Positions 8,158 through 16,565 of a stretch of DNA of 51,835 nt are shown piece after piece. The translations under genes were made by a program, and so were the position numbers. The notes beneath the pieces are model-generated. The model ran no database searches. It saw nothing but the letters and a program-made list of their open reading frames with translations, and had not been told where the DNA came from. Each line of letters starts with the position of its first letter. Within the stretch, counting starts at the first letter, position 1. This stretch comes from Prevotella sp. UBA4268 (GTDB taxonomy: Bacteria; Bacteroidota; Bacteroidia; Bacteroidales; Bacteroidaceae): positions 1 through 51,835 of the forward strand of contig DGWC01000072.1 of NCBI GenBank assembly GCA_002395135.1. Reading direction: 5' to 3'.

Positions 8158-8369
8158 CGGGAGATAGGTTTTGAGGGGCGAAAGCGGCACTCTGCAGCAA
8201 GCAGCACCATGACATACTCCAGCAAATCATATTGATTTACCGTGCAAATCAATATGATTTACTTTTCAAATCAATATGATTTGCTGATGGAAACCACGCG
8301 AGAGCAGGGGGTAAACCGCTGGTTCCGGCGATGAAAACCAATGCTTTACTGGCAGAGAAACATCACTGC
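8158..8369. repeat. 22-bp lattice repeat array A
   Basis: The 300-bp gap between two convergent genes holds short units spaced exactly 22 bp, centred at 8165, 8187, 8231, 8253, 8275, 8319, 8341 and 8363, with weak positions at 8209 and 8297. The best units (8224-8238, 8246-8260, 8268-8282) have AAAT/ATTT arms around a core CATATTG or CAATATG, which are reverse complements. Linkers are ACCGTGC then ACTTTTC. Outer units have AAAG-CGGCA-CTCT, GATAG-GTTT, AAAC-CGCTG-GTTC and AAAC-CAATG-CTTT. Units 1 and 3 form a perfect 18-bp inverted repeat including flanks. No gene is seen here. Confidence 0.75.
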
Positions 8370-8392
8370 TGATACGCGCAGGCTACCGCCTG

Positions 8393-9889
8393 TCAGTTCT
8401 TTCTGAAATATCTGCCAATGACGGGCAGACCGCTAAGCGGCAGGTCGCGCCTGATAATGAACGCCAGGAACAGCAGGATGAGCAGCGTGTTGACCAACAG
8501 GGCAGCCCATACAGGCAGGCGGTCGTTGGCCATGGTGAGCAGGCAGAAGATGACGGCAGCCAGCAGGAAATAGACGGCAATGTCGCGCAGCGGGTAGCGG
8601 ATGGGGTAGTATTTCTGTCCGGCCACGTAACTCACCACCATCGACACGCCGTAGGCGGCGAAGCCGGCCCATGCGCAGGCCATGTAACTGAAGCGCGGAA
8701 TGAGCAGGATGTCGATTACGATAAGCACGAGTGCGCCCAGTCCGGAGAACCAGGCACCCCAGATGGTGCGGTCGGTGAGTTTATACCAGAACGAGAGGTT
8801 GAAGAAAATGCCGAACATGATTTCGGCCGCCATGACGATGGGAATCACGCGAAGTCCCTCCCAGTAACTCCTGTCAACGAGGTTGCGCAGGATGTCCATG
8901 TAGCCTATAACGGTGAGGAAGGCGAGCAGGGTGAAGATGATGAAGTATTTCATGGACTGCGCGTAGGTCTCTTTCTGGTCCTTGTCGCGGCTCTTTCCGA
9001 ATACGAAGGGCTCGTAGGCGTAGCGGAAGGCCTGCGTAATCATCACCATGATCATGGCAATCTTGATGCATCCGCCGTAGATGCCCAGTTGGGCGCGCGC
9101 CTCTTCCACGGTGCCGTCGTAGAAGAAGGGGAAGAGAATCTGCGAGGCAGCCTGGTTGAGTTGGCCGGCCAGTCCCATTACGAGCAGGGGCCAGGCATAG
9201 GACAGCATACGCCGGCAGGCCGCCTTGTCGAAGCCGAAGCGGATGCCGCCCAGTTCTTTCCAGAGCAGCAGCATCTTGACCAGCGAGCAGAAAATGTTGA
9301 TATAGAACACCCACACCACCTCGAGCGTGAACTGCTCGTCGTAGATGCCGAAGGGGTTGAGCCGCATGGCCGGCAGCACGATGAGGTAGAGAATGTTGAG
9401 CACAATGGTGAGCAGGATGTTGAACACCTGTATGGAGGCGAACTTCACGGGCTTGTGAAGGTAGCGCAGATAGGCCATGGGGATGGCCACGAAGGCATCG
9501 ATGGCCACGGTGACGAACATCACCCAAACGTATTCGGGATGGTCTTCATAGCCCATCGCGGCGGCAATGGGGTTGAGGAAGAGGCTGATGACGGCCGCGA
9601 AGACGAGCGACGTGGTGGCCACCATGCGCAGGGTGGTGGAGTAGACGCGCTGCGGGTTTTCGCCCTCCTTGCTCATGAAGCGGAAGAAGGTGGTCTCCAT
9701 GCCATAGGTGAGCAGGATGATGAGGATGGACACGTAGGCATAGACGTTGGTGATGATGCCGTATTGTCCGCCAAAGGCGTTGAAGCGCTTGGTCTGTATG
9801 GGCACCAGCAGGTAGTTGATAAACCGTGCAACGATGCTCGACAGTCCGTAGATGGCCGTGTCCTTGGCCAGTGATTTCAAGTCTGCCAT
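8393..9889 (-). CDS. Polysaccharide flippase (Wzx / MATE-like membrane protein)
   Basis: Integral inner-membrane protein of 498 aa with about 12-14 hydrophobic helices spread over the whole length, typical of oligosaccharide flippases of the MVF/Wzx superfamily that move lipid-linked sugars to the periplasmic face. The N-terminus (LAKDTAIYGLSSIVARFINY) is typical of the Bacteroidetes members. The start is ATG 9889, 3 bp after the stop of the SpmA-SpmB fusion, so the two form one transcription unit. No glycosyltransferase genes lie nearby, so it is probably not part of a capsule cluster; its lipid-linked substrate is unknown. Confidence 0.88.
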   Translation of the reverse strand: MADLKSLAKDTAIYGLSSIVARFINYLLVPIQTKRFNAFGGQYGIITNVYAYVSILIILLTYGMETTFFRFMSKEGENPQRVYSTTLRMVATTSLVFAAVISLFLNPIAAAMGYEDHPEYVWVMFVTVAIDAFVAIPMAYLRYLHKPVKFASIQVFNILLTIVLNILYLIVLPAMRLNPFGIYDEQFTLEVVWVFYINIFCSLVKMLLLWKELGGIRFGFDKAACRRMLSYAWPLLVMGLAGQLNQAASQILFPFFYDGTVEEARAQLGIYGGCIKIAMIMVMITQAFRYAYEPFVFGKSRDKDQKETYAQSMKYFIIFTLLAFLTVIGYMDILRNLVDRSYWEGLRVIPIVMAAEIMFGIFFNLSFWYKLTDRTIWGAWFSGLGALVLIVIDILLIPRFSYMACAWAGFAAYGVSMVVSYVAGQKYYPIRYPLRDIAVYFLLAAVIFCLLTMANDRLPVWAALLVNTLLILLFLAFIIRRDLPLSGLPVIGRYFRKN

Positions 9890-9892
9890 ATC

Positions 9893-11125
9893 TTATCCAA
9901 AGAAGAAATAACCGATTGCAATGGCGGCGATGATGCCGGCGAGGTCGGCCAGCAGTCCGCAAACCACGGCATGGCGCGTGTAGCGGATGCTCACACTGCC
10001 GAAATAAACGGCTAAAATATAGAACGTGGTGTCTGTGCTGCCCTGGAAGATGCAACTCAGACGGCCAATGAACGAGTCGGCACCGTAGGTGGTCATGGCG
10101 TCAACCATCATGCCGCGCGCGCCGCTTCCGCTCAGCGGTTTCATCAGTGCCGTGGGCAAGGCTCCCACGAAGTCGCTGTTGCCGCCGCAGGCGCTCACCG
10201 TCCACGAGATGCCTTCGATGAGCATGTCCATGGCTCCGGAGGCGCGGAACACGCCGATGCCCACCAGGATGGCCACCAGATAGGGTATGATGCGCACGGC
10301 GGTGTCGAATCCGTCTTTCGCTCCCTCGATGAAGGCATCGTAAACGTTCACCTTTTTCCGCATGCCCGCCACGATGAATCCCACGATGATGGTCATCAGC
10401 ATGATGTTGGCGATGCTTGTGCTCACCACGTTCATCTTGTCTTTGTCCATCTGGCTGAATCCCCAGATGATGGCGGCCACCATGAGGCAGGTGCCGCCCA
10501 GGGTTAAGAGCATGGTGCGGTTGAGCAGGTTGATGCGCTGGTAGAGGCTGGTGATGATGACGCCCGCCAGGGTGGAGAAGAACGTGGCAATGAGAATGGG
10601 GATGAAGATGTCAGTGGGTTGTGCGGCTCCCATCTGTGCACGGTATACCATGATGCTGATGGGAATCAGCGTGAGTCCCGAGGTGTTCAGCACCAGGAAC
10701 ATAATCATCGGGTTCGTGGCCGTGTCTTTTTTCGGGTTCAGTTCCTGCAACTGCTCCATGGCGCGCAGACCCAGCGGCGTGGCGGCATTGTCTAATCCCA
10801 GCATGTTGGCGGCGATGTTCATGAAGATGCTGCCCGTGACGGGATGGCCTTTCGGAATGTCGGGAAACAGTTTTGAGAATATTGGGCTCAGCAGCCGTGC
10901 AAACAGATTCACCACGCCTCCCTTCTCGCCAATCTTCATGATGCCCAGCCAGAGCGACAGCACGCCCGTAAGGCCCAGTGATATCTCAAAGGCTGTCTTT
11001 GAAGAAGAAAACGTGGAGTCCATCATTGCGGGGAACACTTCGGTGTCGCCCATGAAAATCAGGCGCACCAGCGCAATGACAAATGCTATCAGAAAAAATG
11101 CAATCCAAATGTAATTCAGTACCAT
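9893..11125 (-). CDS. SpmA-SpmB fusion, nucleoside-recognition (gate) domain membrane protein
   Basis: A 410-aa inner-membrane protein equivalent to SpmA and SpmB fused. The first half carries the gate-domain motif NIAANMLGLDNAATPLGLRA and the second half has a similar segment (FVGALPTALMKPLSGSGARG followed by ADSFIGRLSCIFQGSTDTTFY). Such proteins are named after Bacillus spore maturation genes and share the nucleoside-transporter gate fold, but this host does not sporulate and the physiological role is not known. It is first gene of a two-gene unit with the flippase. Its own promoter -7 element lies 8 nt upstream of the start, giving a nearly leaderless transcript. Confidence 0.85.
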   Translation of the reverse strand: MVLNYIWIAFFLIAFVIALVRLIFMGDTEVFPAMMDSTFSSSKTAFEISLGLTGVLSLWLGIMKIGEKGGVVNLFARLLSPIFSKLFPDIPKGHPVTGSIFMNIAANMLGLDNAATPLGLRAMEQLQELNPKKDTATNPMIMFLVLNTSGLTLIPISIMVYRAQMGAAQPTDIFIPILIATFFSTLAGVIITSLYQRINLLNRTMLLTLGGTCLMVAAIIWGFSQMDKDKMNVVSTSIANIMLMTIIVGFIVAGMRKKVNVYDAFIEGAKDGFDTAVRIIPYLVAILVGIGVFRASGAMDMLIEGISWTVSACGGNSDFVGALPTALMKPLSGSGARGMMVDAMTTYGADSFIGRLSCIFQGSTDTTFYILAVYFGSVSIRYTRHAVVCGLLADLAGIIAAIAIGYFFFG

Positions 11126-11132
11126 AATGGTG

Positions 11133-11140
11133 CAAAGGTA
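11133..11140 (-). promoter_or_regulatory. Promoter -7 element for the SpmAB-flippase unit
   Basis: Minus strand TACCTTTG, exact TAnnTTTG, ending 8 nt before the ATG at 11125, which implies an almost leaderless mRNA. A TTTG lies 24 nt upstream, too far for a standard -33. Confidence 0.55.
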
Positions 11141-11174
11141 CTACATTTTTCGTTTTCAGGAAAACAAAAGACAC

Positions 11175-11214
11175 AAAAAACGCCATGCAGCCGCAAAAAA
11201 CGGTCAGCATGGCG
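11175..11214 (-). terminator. Terminator after GH105
   Basis: On the minus strand CGCCATGC (11214-11207) pairs perfectly with GCATGGCG (11188-11181), followed directly by six T (11180-11175). It lies 143 bp downstream of the GH105 stop. Confidence 0.65.
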
Positions 11215-11356
11215 GTGGATTACAATGCCGGGGCGGTATTACTACAGCCCATCTTTTTCCATCCAGTCGAACAGTATGTCTAACAGTCCGAACACGATCA
11301 GCGGCACGTCTCAATACTCATAACTGCTTTTAATAATCAATAGTCGGTTAGCAGCA

Positions 11357-12526
11357 TCACTTCCTCTTCGCCCCTGCGCACAGGCGATAATACTGAGAAG
11401 CGGCAAGCAGGAAGCAGCCTGTGCCGTAGTCTTCGAAGTCAGGCACGCGGGTATAGGTGACGGGTTGGCTTGAAGAGGGTTCCTTGCCAGTGCCTTGCAC
11501 ATAGCCTAAGAAACCATCGCGGTGGACACAGTCGTTGGCAAGTCCCTGCCATGCCTTGTCGCAGGCTGCCCGGAAAGTGGCTGCATCGAGAATCTTGTTG
11601 CGCACGCCCCATGCCAGACCATAGAGGAAAAGGGCCGAACCGGTGAGTTCCTTGCCGCCATAGTTGGCTTCGCACATCAGACTCGGGTTCCATAAACCGT
11701 CCTCGCGCTGGCATTTCAGCAGTGCCTGGCTCATCAGGATGAAGTCCTGCTTGAGTTGTTTGAACGGTTGCTTGGCGGCACGTGTGCGCGGCTTGAACTT
11801 GCCATCGCGCATGCCCAGGTCGGTCATGGCGCGCACCAGTGCGGCAAACACCCATCCGCTGCCGCGGCTCCAATAACAGTTGCTGCCGTCGGCTTCTTTA
11901 TAGGGCGGCACGAAGTCTTTGTCGCGCCACCACAGTCCCTCATCTGTGTTGAAGAGTCCGCCGCCGCAGGTGTTGCGCGTCCACAGATAACTGTCGATGG
12001 CATAGTTGAGATAGCGCTCTTCGCCAGTGATATGATAGAAATGAGTATATACGGGCATGCACATCTGTATGGCATCTATCCATGTCCAATAGTCGGCGCG
12101 CCGGGTGCCCATCTGGTGGTCGAGGTTTTTCCTCACCTGTTCCATCATCTTCTCGTCGCCCGTCTGCAGGTAGCGTTCCAGATAAACCTGCTGGCAGCAT
12201 TGGTCGTCGGCGTTGGTCACTTCAATGCCGTTGCGCGCCGTCCACTGGTGGAAGTCGGCCCAGCGGTCGGTGTAGTCGAGGTATTCCTGACGGGCATCAA
12301 TGCCGTAAAGCGCCATCAGTCCTTCGTAATATACGGCGCGCGTCCACAGATTGCTGCTTCTCACCTTGTTCACGTAGGTGGGAATGGTGGGGTCGCTATA
12401 CTTGTTCATAAAATACCGGTTGACGGTCTGCGCCGTCTGAAGCACGTCAGATGGCTGCGCTGTCTGTGCCTTTGCTCCCGTCAGGGTGAGCATCAGCATC
12501 ATGGAGGTGATTATTCTTTTCATCAT
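11357..12526 (-). CDS. GH105 unsaturated rhamnogalacturonyl/uronyl hydrolase
   Basis: A 389-aa enzyme with an N-terminal signal peptide (to about residue 21, LTGAKAQ) and an (alpha/alpha)6 barrel of the YteR/GH105 type. It hydrolyses the unsaturated uronic acid left at the non-reducing end by pectate or rhamnogalacturonan lyases. The motif YWTWIDAIQMCMPVY holds the conserved catalytic Asp; WSRGSGWVFAAL and DFEDYGTGCFLLA are further family signatures. Length is normal and the gene is intact. It is divergent from an SGNH esterase and GH28 unit that also acts on pectin, with 225 bp between them. The specific substrate (RG-I against oligogalacturonide) is not resolvable. Confidence 0.92.
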   Translation of the reverse strand: MMKRIITSMMLMLTLTGAKAQTAQPSDVLQTAQTVNRYFMNKYSDPTIPTYVNKVRSSNLWTRAVYYEGLMALYGIDARQEYLDYTDRWADFHQWTARNGIEVTNADDQCCQQVYLERYLQTGDEKMMEQVRKNLDHQMGTRRADYWTWIDAIQMCMPVYTHFYHITGEERYLNYAIDSYLWTRNTCGGGLFNTDEGLWWRDKDFVPPYKEADGSNCYWSRGSGWVFAALVRAMTDLGMRDGKFKPRTRAAKQPFKQLKQDFILMSQALLKCQREDGLWNPSLMCEANYGGKELTGSALFLYGLAWGVRNKILDAATFRAACDKAWQGLANDCVHRDGFLGYVQGTGKEPSSSQPVTYTRVPDFEDYGTGCFLLAASQYYRLCAGAKRK

Positions 12527-12545
12527 TCAATGGTCGATTTGTCTG

Positions 12546-12553
12546 CAAAGATA
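12546..12553 (-). promoter_or_regulatory. Promoter -7 element for GH105
   Basis: Minus strand TATCTTTG, exact TAnnTTTG, 19 nt upstream of the GH105 start. Confidence 0.58.
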
Positions 12554-12659
12554 CAATTTTGAGTTGAAAAGAGCGGCCGATATCGTCATTTTTTTATGTA
12601 GAATCCGCTCACTCGACAGAAAAAGCAGGCTTCATGGTCTCTGTTTCGCAAAAAAGAAT

Positions 12660-12667
12660 TATATTTG
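12660..12667 (+). promoter_or_regulatory. Promoter -7 element for the esterase-GH28 unit
   Basis: TATATTTG, exact TAnnTTTG, leaving a leader of about 78 nt before ATG 12752. It is divergent from the GH105 promoter, 106 bp away. Confidence 0.55.
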
Positions 12668-12751
12668 CAAAACCTTCTCATGCACGTACCTATATATTAT
12701 ATATAAGGACGAAAGACAAGAAAGAAAAGGAATGACTATTAACATACGATT

Positions 12752-13558
12752 ATGAAAAAACTGTTTATCTTGACATTATTCGCCTTGGCCGCTGCTACGG
12801 TTTCGGCGCAGGCGCTCATCAAACACCCGTGGCAGGGAAAGCGCGTGGCTTATCTCGGCGACTCTATTACCGATCCGCGCAACAGCGGGTCGAAGTTGAA
12901 ATACTGGCATTTCCTGCAGGATTGGCTGCAGATAACGCCCTATGTCTACGGCATAAGCGGCCGCCAGTGGAACGACATTCCCCGTCAGGCCGAGCAACTG
13001 AAGAGCGAGCACGGCGACGATTTCGATGCCATTATCGTGTTCATCGGAACCAACGATTTCAATGCCGCCGTACCCATCGGAAACTGGTATGTGGAGACCG
13101 AAGACTCGGTGGTGTTCGCCCGTCACGGCAACAAGACCACGGTGCTGCGCCGCCATCGCGAGCCCTCTACCAACATGGGAACCTTCCGCGGCCGCATCAA
13201 CGTGGGCATGAAAACGCTCAAGACCTTGTTCCCCACCAAGCAGATAGTGCTGCTAACGCCTATTCACCGCGGTCTTTTCTATGGTGGCGAACAGAACATT
13301 CAGCCCCGCGAGAACTATCAGAATGCCTGCGGCGAGTGGGTGGATGCCTATGTGCAGAGCGTGAAAGAGACGGCCAATGTATGGGCGGTGCCCGTCATCG
13401 ACATGAATGCGCTGAGCGGACTCTATCCACTTATCGCCGAGCAGGAGGTGAATTTCAAGGGCGACACCGACCAGTTGCACCCCAACGACCGCGGTCATCG
13501 GCGCATGGCGCAGACGCTGGCCTGTCAGTTGCAGACGCTGCCCTGCGTGTTCGAATAA
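12752..13558 (+). CDS. Secreted SGNH/GDSL-family esterase
   Basis: A 268-aa SGNH hydrolase with signal peptide (MKKLFILTLFALAAATVSAQ). The four blocks are present: GDSITD with the nucleophile Ser, the Gly block GISGRQW, IGTNDF with the oxyanion Asn, and DQLHPND with the catalytic His and Asp. In this neighbourhood (GH28 55 bp downstream, GH105 divergent) the likely job is removal of acetyl groups from pectin or rhamnogalacturonan so that glycosidases can act; this is inferred from context, since SGNH enzymes have many substrates. It is the first gene of a likely two-gene operon with GH28. Confidence 0.85.
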   Translation: MKKLFILTLFALAAATVSAQALIKHPWQGKRVAYLGDSITDPRNSGSKLKYWHFLQDWLQITPYVYGISGRQWNDIPRQAEQLKSEHGDDFDAIIVFIGTNDFNAAVPIGNWYVETEDSVVFARHGNKTTVLRRHREPSTNMGTFRGRINVGMKTLKTLFPTKQIVLLTPIHRGLFYGGEQNIQPRENYQNACGEWVDAYVQSVKETANVWAVPVIDMNALSGLYPLIAEQEVNFKGDTDQLHPNDRGHRRMAQTLACQLQTLPCVFE

Positions 13559-13613
13559 ATATGTCTGTATCTGCCGCCTCCCGCGAGGCTCCTTTCTAAA
13601 AAACATCCCGATA

Positions 13614-14972
13614 ATGAAACGGAAAAAAGTAAGCATGATATGGCTGCTGGCCATGCTGATAACCGTGGTGCCGGTAAGTGCCAAGAAAAAGAAAACAGTC
13701 ACTGACCGTTGGCCTGACGGCACGCCCGTCTCGGCATGGTTCAGTGATACCACGAAAGTGGATGTGGCTTCTCTCGGGCGCAGATATGTGATAACTGATT
13801 ACGGGGTGGCCAACGACAGCACGCTGCTGCAGACGGAGCGCATTCAGGCGGTCATTGACCTGTGCGCTCGCGAAGGGGGCGGTGTGGTGGTGATACCGCC
13901 AGGCACGTTCCTTTCCGGGGCGCTCTTCTTCCGCCAAGGCACTCATCTGCACCTCAGTGAGGGCGGCACGTTGAAGGGAATTGATGCCATCAAACACTAT
14001 CCGCTGCTGAAAACGCGCATGGAAGGGCAGACACTTGACTATTTCGCGGCCCTCGTCAATGCCGATGGAATAGACGGATTTAGCATCACCGGCACAGGAA
14101 TCATCAACGGAAACGGACTGAGGTTTTGGGAAGAGTTCTGGATCAGGCGGAAGTTCAATCCGCAGTGCACCAATCTGGAGGCGCTTCGCCCCCGGCTGGT
14201 GTATATATCCAACTGCAAGAATGTGACGGTGCAGGATGTGCACCTCGTGAACAGCGGATTCTGGACCAACCATCTATACCGTTGCGAAAGGGTGAAGTAT
14301 CTCGGGTGTACCATCTATGCTCCTCACACACCTGAGGATGCCAAGGCTCCGAGTAGCGATGCCATCGATATCGATGTGTGCAAAGACGTGCTGGTCAACG
14401 GCTGCTGCATCAGTGTGAACGATGATGCCGTGGTGCTGAAAGGCGGGAAAGGAACTTGGGCAGACCGCAATCCGGACAACGGTCCTAACAGTTGCGTGCT
14501 GATACAGAACTGCCATTACGGTTTTGTGCATGGCTGCCTCACCTTGGGCAGCGAGTCTCTGCACGACTGGAATGTGGTTATCCGCAACTGCCAGGTCGAC
14601 AAGGCAGCCCGTGTGCTCTGGCTGAAGATGCGTCCCGACACTCCCCAGCATTATGAATATGTCACCGTGGAAAACATGAAAGGCTCGTGCGGCAGTTTTC
14701 TCGTGGTGCGCCCGTGGACGCAGTTCTTCGCTCCCGAGAAACGCGACGACATGCCTTTGTCGCAATGCAACAACATTGTAATCAGGAACATCGACATGGA
14801 CTGCAATAACTTCTTCGACGTGGGGCCGTCAGACAAGTATGCCCTGAACGATTTCACCTTCGAACATATCCGCGTGAGCGACAGGAAAAATGCTTTCCAG
14901 CCCTCACTTATCGGAAATGCAAAGGTCAACGATGTTGTCATCAACGGACAGCCGGTCATCGGTCGTCCGTGA
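13614..14972 (+). CDS. GH28 polygalacturonase-type hydrolase
   Basis: A 452-aa right-handed beta-helix enzyme with a signal peptide (ending near VSAKKKK). GH28 enzymes cleave alpha-1,4-galacturonic or rhamnogalacturonan linkages with inversion. Catalytic region: DAIDID (about 249-254) equals the NTD block, NDDAVVLK (269-276) is the DD pair, CHYGFVHG equals the GHG block with the active-site His, and WLKMRPDT is the RxK equivalent. Everything needed is present. It probably shares the promoter of the upstream SGNH esterase. Its last 17 bp overlap the 3' end of the convergent two-domain esterase gene (stop at 14956). Exo or endo action on homogalacturonan or RG-I cannot be told. Confidence 0.92.
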   Translation: MKRKKVSMIWLLAMLITVVPVSAKKKKTVTDRWPDGTPVSAWFSDTTKVDVASLGRRYVITDYGVANDSTLLQTERIQAVIDLCAREGGGVVVIPPGTFLSGALFFRQGTHLHLSEGGTLKGIDAIKHYPLLKTRMEGQTLDYFAALVNADGIDGFSITGTGIINGNGLRFWEEFWIRRKFNPQCTNLEALRPRLVYISNCKNVTVQDVHLVNSGFWTNHLYRCERVKYLGCTIYAPHTPEDAKAPSSDAIDIDVCKDVLVNGCCISVNDDAVVLKGGKGTWADRNPDNGPNSCVLIQNCHYGFVHGCLTLGSESLHDWNVVIRNCQVDKAARVLWLKMRPDTPQHYEYVTVENMKGSCGSFLVVRPWTQFFAPEKRDDMPLSQCNNIVIRNIDMDCNNFFDVGPSDKYALNDFTFEHIRVSDRKNAFQPSLIGNAKVNDVVINGQPVIGRP

Positions 14973-16353
14973 TGGCTTGGCCTACCACTTCTGCCATGCG
15001 GCGCGCGCCGGCGGCGTTGGGGTGGATGCCGTCTTCCTGTATTAGGTTGCGGTCGGCAGCCGTGGCGGTATAGAGGTCAATGGTTTTCAGGTTGTTCTTC
15101 TTGGCCACTTTCTTGATCATCGGGATAATCTCATCGGCAATCACTCGGTCGGTGATGGTCCAGGAGTCGATGAACGCCTTGGCGGGAAAAGCCAGGAATA
15201 TCTGCGGCTTGGCAGGCAGGGCGTTCAGTTCGTCAATCATCTGCTGCATGTCTTTCATGAAGTCGTCCTTGTGCACCCAGTTGTGTGTCTTGCTGTCATT
15301 TGTTCCCAGTTTGATGACAACGATGTCGGGATTGAAATCCTTGCAGTCTTTCCAACAGAATTCTTTCATATAGGGAATGTCTGCGCTGTTCATCAGCGTG
15401 CGCGCACTCTTTCCATAGTTGCGCACGTGATAGCCTTCGCCAAGAATATCCTGCAGTACGGCGGGGTAGCCGTATTTATAAGTAAGGTCGATGCCCGAGC
15501 CGTCGGTTATGCTGTTGCCCACGCAAGCCACGCGGATGGCATCCTGGTGCGGTGCCTTCAGTTGCTGGAGCCATCGGATGATGTCGTGCACCATCTCGTC
15601 GTGATAGGCGAAGTTGCTGTTGAATCCCCAGCCATGGCCTCCGGAGGGGTAGACGTGCAGGGTGGCGTGGTTGTGGTTCTTGTGCATGGCCTGATAGTAT
15701 GCCACGGCATTTCCATGAGCAGGCACGGTGAGGTCGTCGTCGCTTACCAGAATCAGGGCGGGCGGTGTGATGTGTCTGAGCACGCGCTCCTCGCAGGAAT
15801 TCTGCTTCTGCACCTGCTCGTCGTCTTTATCCTTGCCAAGCAGATTTGCTACCGACCCCTTGTGAGCCAGTCGCCCCGTCATGGTAATCACCGGATAGCA
15901 CAGTATCTGGAAGTCGGGGCGCACGGCAAAAGCCGACTGCGTTGCCACGGTGGAGGCCAGATGCCCTCCTGCCGAGAATCCCATGATTCCTACGTCATAG
16001 GGATTGATGTGCCATACCGAGGCACTGTCGCGCACGGTGCGGATGGCGTTCTCTGCATCGCCGATGGGGATGGAGCGGTCGCCATGAGGCATTCTGTAGT
16101 TCACCACAATAAGGGCAATGCCCTGTTCATTGAAGAAAGGTGCCCAGTCGGTTCCCTCTTTGTCTGTGCATAGTCCCACGTATCCGCCGCCCGGACAGCA
16201 CACAATGGCCCGTCCTGTGGCCTTTTCTGTTTCGGGGAGAAACACCATCAGGGTGGATTGTCCGTCTGCAGAATTGTTCAAAACGAAGTTGCGCTGTGCA
16301 TACACTGCCATGGCTAACAGCACGATGCAGCCTGTTAATAAGAATCTTTTCAT
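14956..16353 (-). CDS. Two-domain esterase: alpha/beta hydrolase plus SGNH hydrolase
   Basis: A 465-aa secreted fusion of two unrelated esterase folds. After a signal peptide (MKRFLLTGCIVLLAMAVYAQ), residues about 20-270 are an alpha/beta hydrolase of the BD-FAE / acetylxylan-esterase type: oxyanion HGG-like CCPGGGY, nucleophile elbow GFSAGG, acid in LVSDDDLTVP, His in SGGHGWG. Residues about 275-460 are an SGNH hydrolase: GNSITDGSG, LGTNDS, EDGIHPN. Both active sites look intact. ATG 16353 is preferred to 16374 because it begins the signal peptide directly. It probably removes two kinds of acyl or acetyl group from plant polysaccharide. It is convergent with GH28 (17-bp overlap) and divergent from the CDF transporter; three 20-bp direct repeats lie upstream. 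Confidence 0.88.
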   Translation of the reverse strand: MKRFLLTGCIVLLAMAVYAQRNFVLNNSADGQSTLMVFLPETEKATGRAIVCCPGGGYVGLCTDKEGTDWAPFFNEQGIALIVVNYRMPHGDRSIPIGDAENAIRTVRDSASVWHINPYDVGIMGFSAGGHLASTVATQSAFAVRPDFQILCYPVITMTGRLAHKGSVANLLGKDKDDEQVQKQNSCEERVLRHITPPALILVSDDDLTVPAHGNAVAYYQAMHKNHNHATLHVYPSGGHGWGFNSNFAYHDEMVHDIIRWLQQLKAPHQDAIRVACVGNSITDGSGIDLTYKYGYPAVLQDILGEGYHVRNYGKSARTLMNSADIPYMKEFCWKDCKDFNPDIVVIKLGTNDSKTHNWVHKDDFMKDMQQMIDELNALPAKPQIFLAFPAKAFIDSWTITDRVIADEIIPMIKKVAKKNNLKTIDLYTATAADRNLIQEDGIHPNAAGARRMAEVVGQAITDDR

Positions 16354-16430
16354 CCCGTTTGGTTTTAGTTTCAAGTATTTTGTTCAGTGTTTTATCAAAC
16401 TTGCCACAAAGAAAAGCAGAAGTTTCCATT

Positions 16431-16490
16431 CCTGCAAGTTTTTGGATAATTCTGTATGTTTTTAGGTAAATCTGAATGTTTTTGTGCGAA
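16431..16490. promoter_or_regulatory. Three 20-bp direct repeats, candidate operator
   Basis: Exact 20-bp periodicity: copies start at 16431, 16451 and 16471 and share the pattern CTGnAwGTTTTTnGg (CTGCAAGTTTTTGG, CTGTATGTTTTTAGG, CTGAATGTTTTTGTG). They lie 78-137 bp upstream of the two-domain esterase and 27 bp before the CDF -7 box. Direct repeats of about this size are typical targets of AraC-type or hybrid two-component regulators of carbohydrate genes, so the esterase is the likely target (inference). Confidence 0.5.
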
Positions 16491-16516
16491 AAGCGGAGAT
16501 AATCAGGAAAAATAAC

Positions 16517-16524
16517 TATCTTTG
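16517..16524 (+). promoter_or_regulatory. Promoter -7 element for the CDF transporter
   Basis: TATCTTTG, exact TAnnTTTG, 41 nt upstream of ATG 16566. Confidence 0.58.
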
Positions 16525-16565
16525 CATCTGTTTCGTTTACCAACAAAGACGATGAGGCATATCGC

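Noticed and set aside
8224..8284. Arrays A-C considered as CRISPR arrays
   Set aside because: Units are 13-15 bp with 7-9 bp linkers and no unique spacers, and no cas genes are present in the window.
9089..9874. 261-codon plus-strand frame opposite the flippase
   Set aside because: Fully antisense to a clear membrane protein; composition (His, Glu, Val rich) is that of a shadow frame.
11242..11310. Short minus-strand stretch reading DVPLIVFGLLDILFDWMEKD followed by a stop, possible tail of a lost gene
   Set aside because: Only 22 codons, no start, preceded by an in-frame stop; too short to support.
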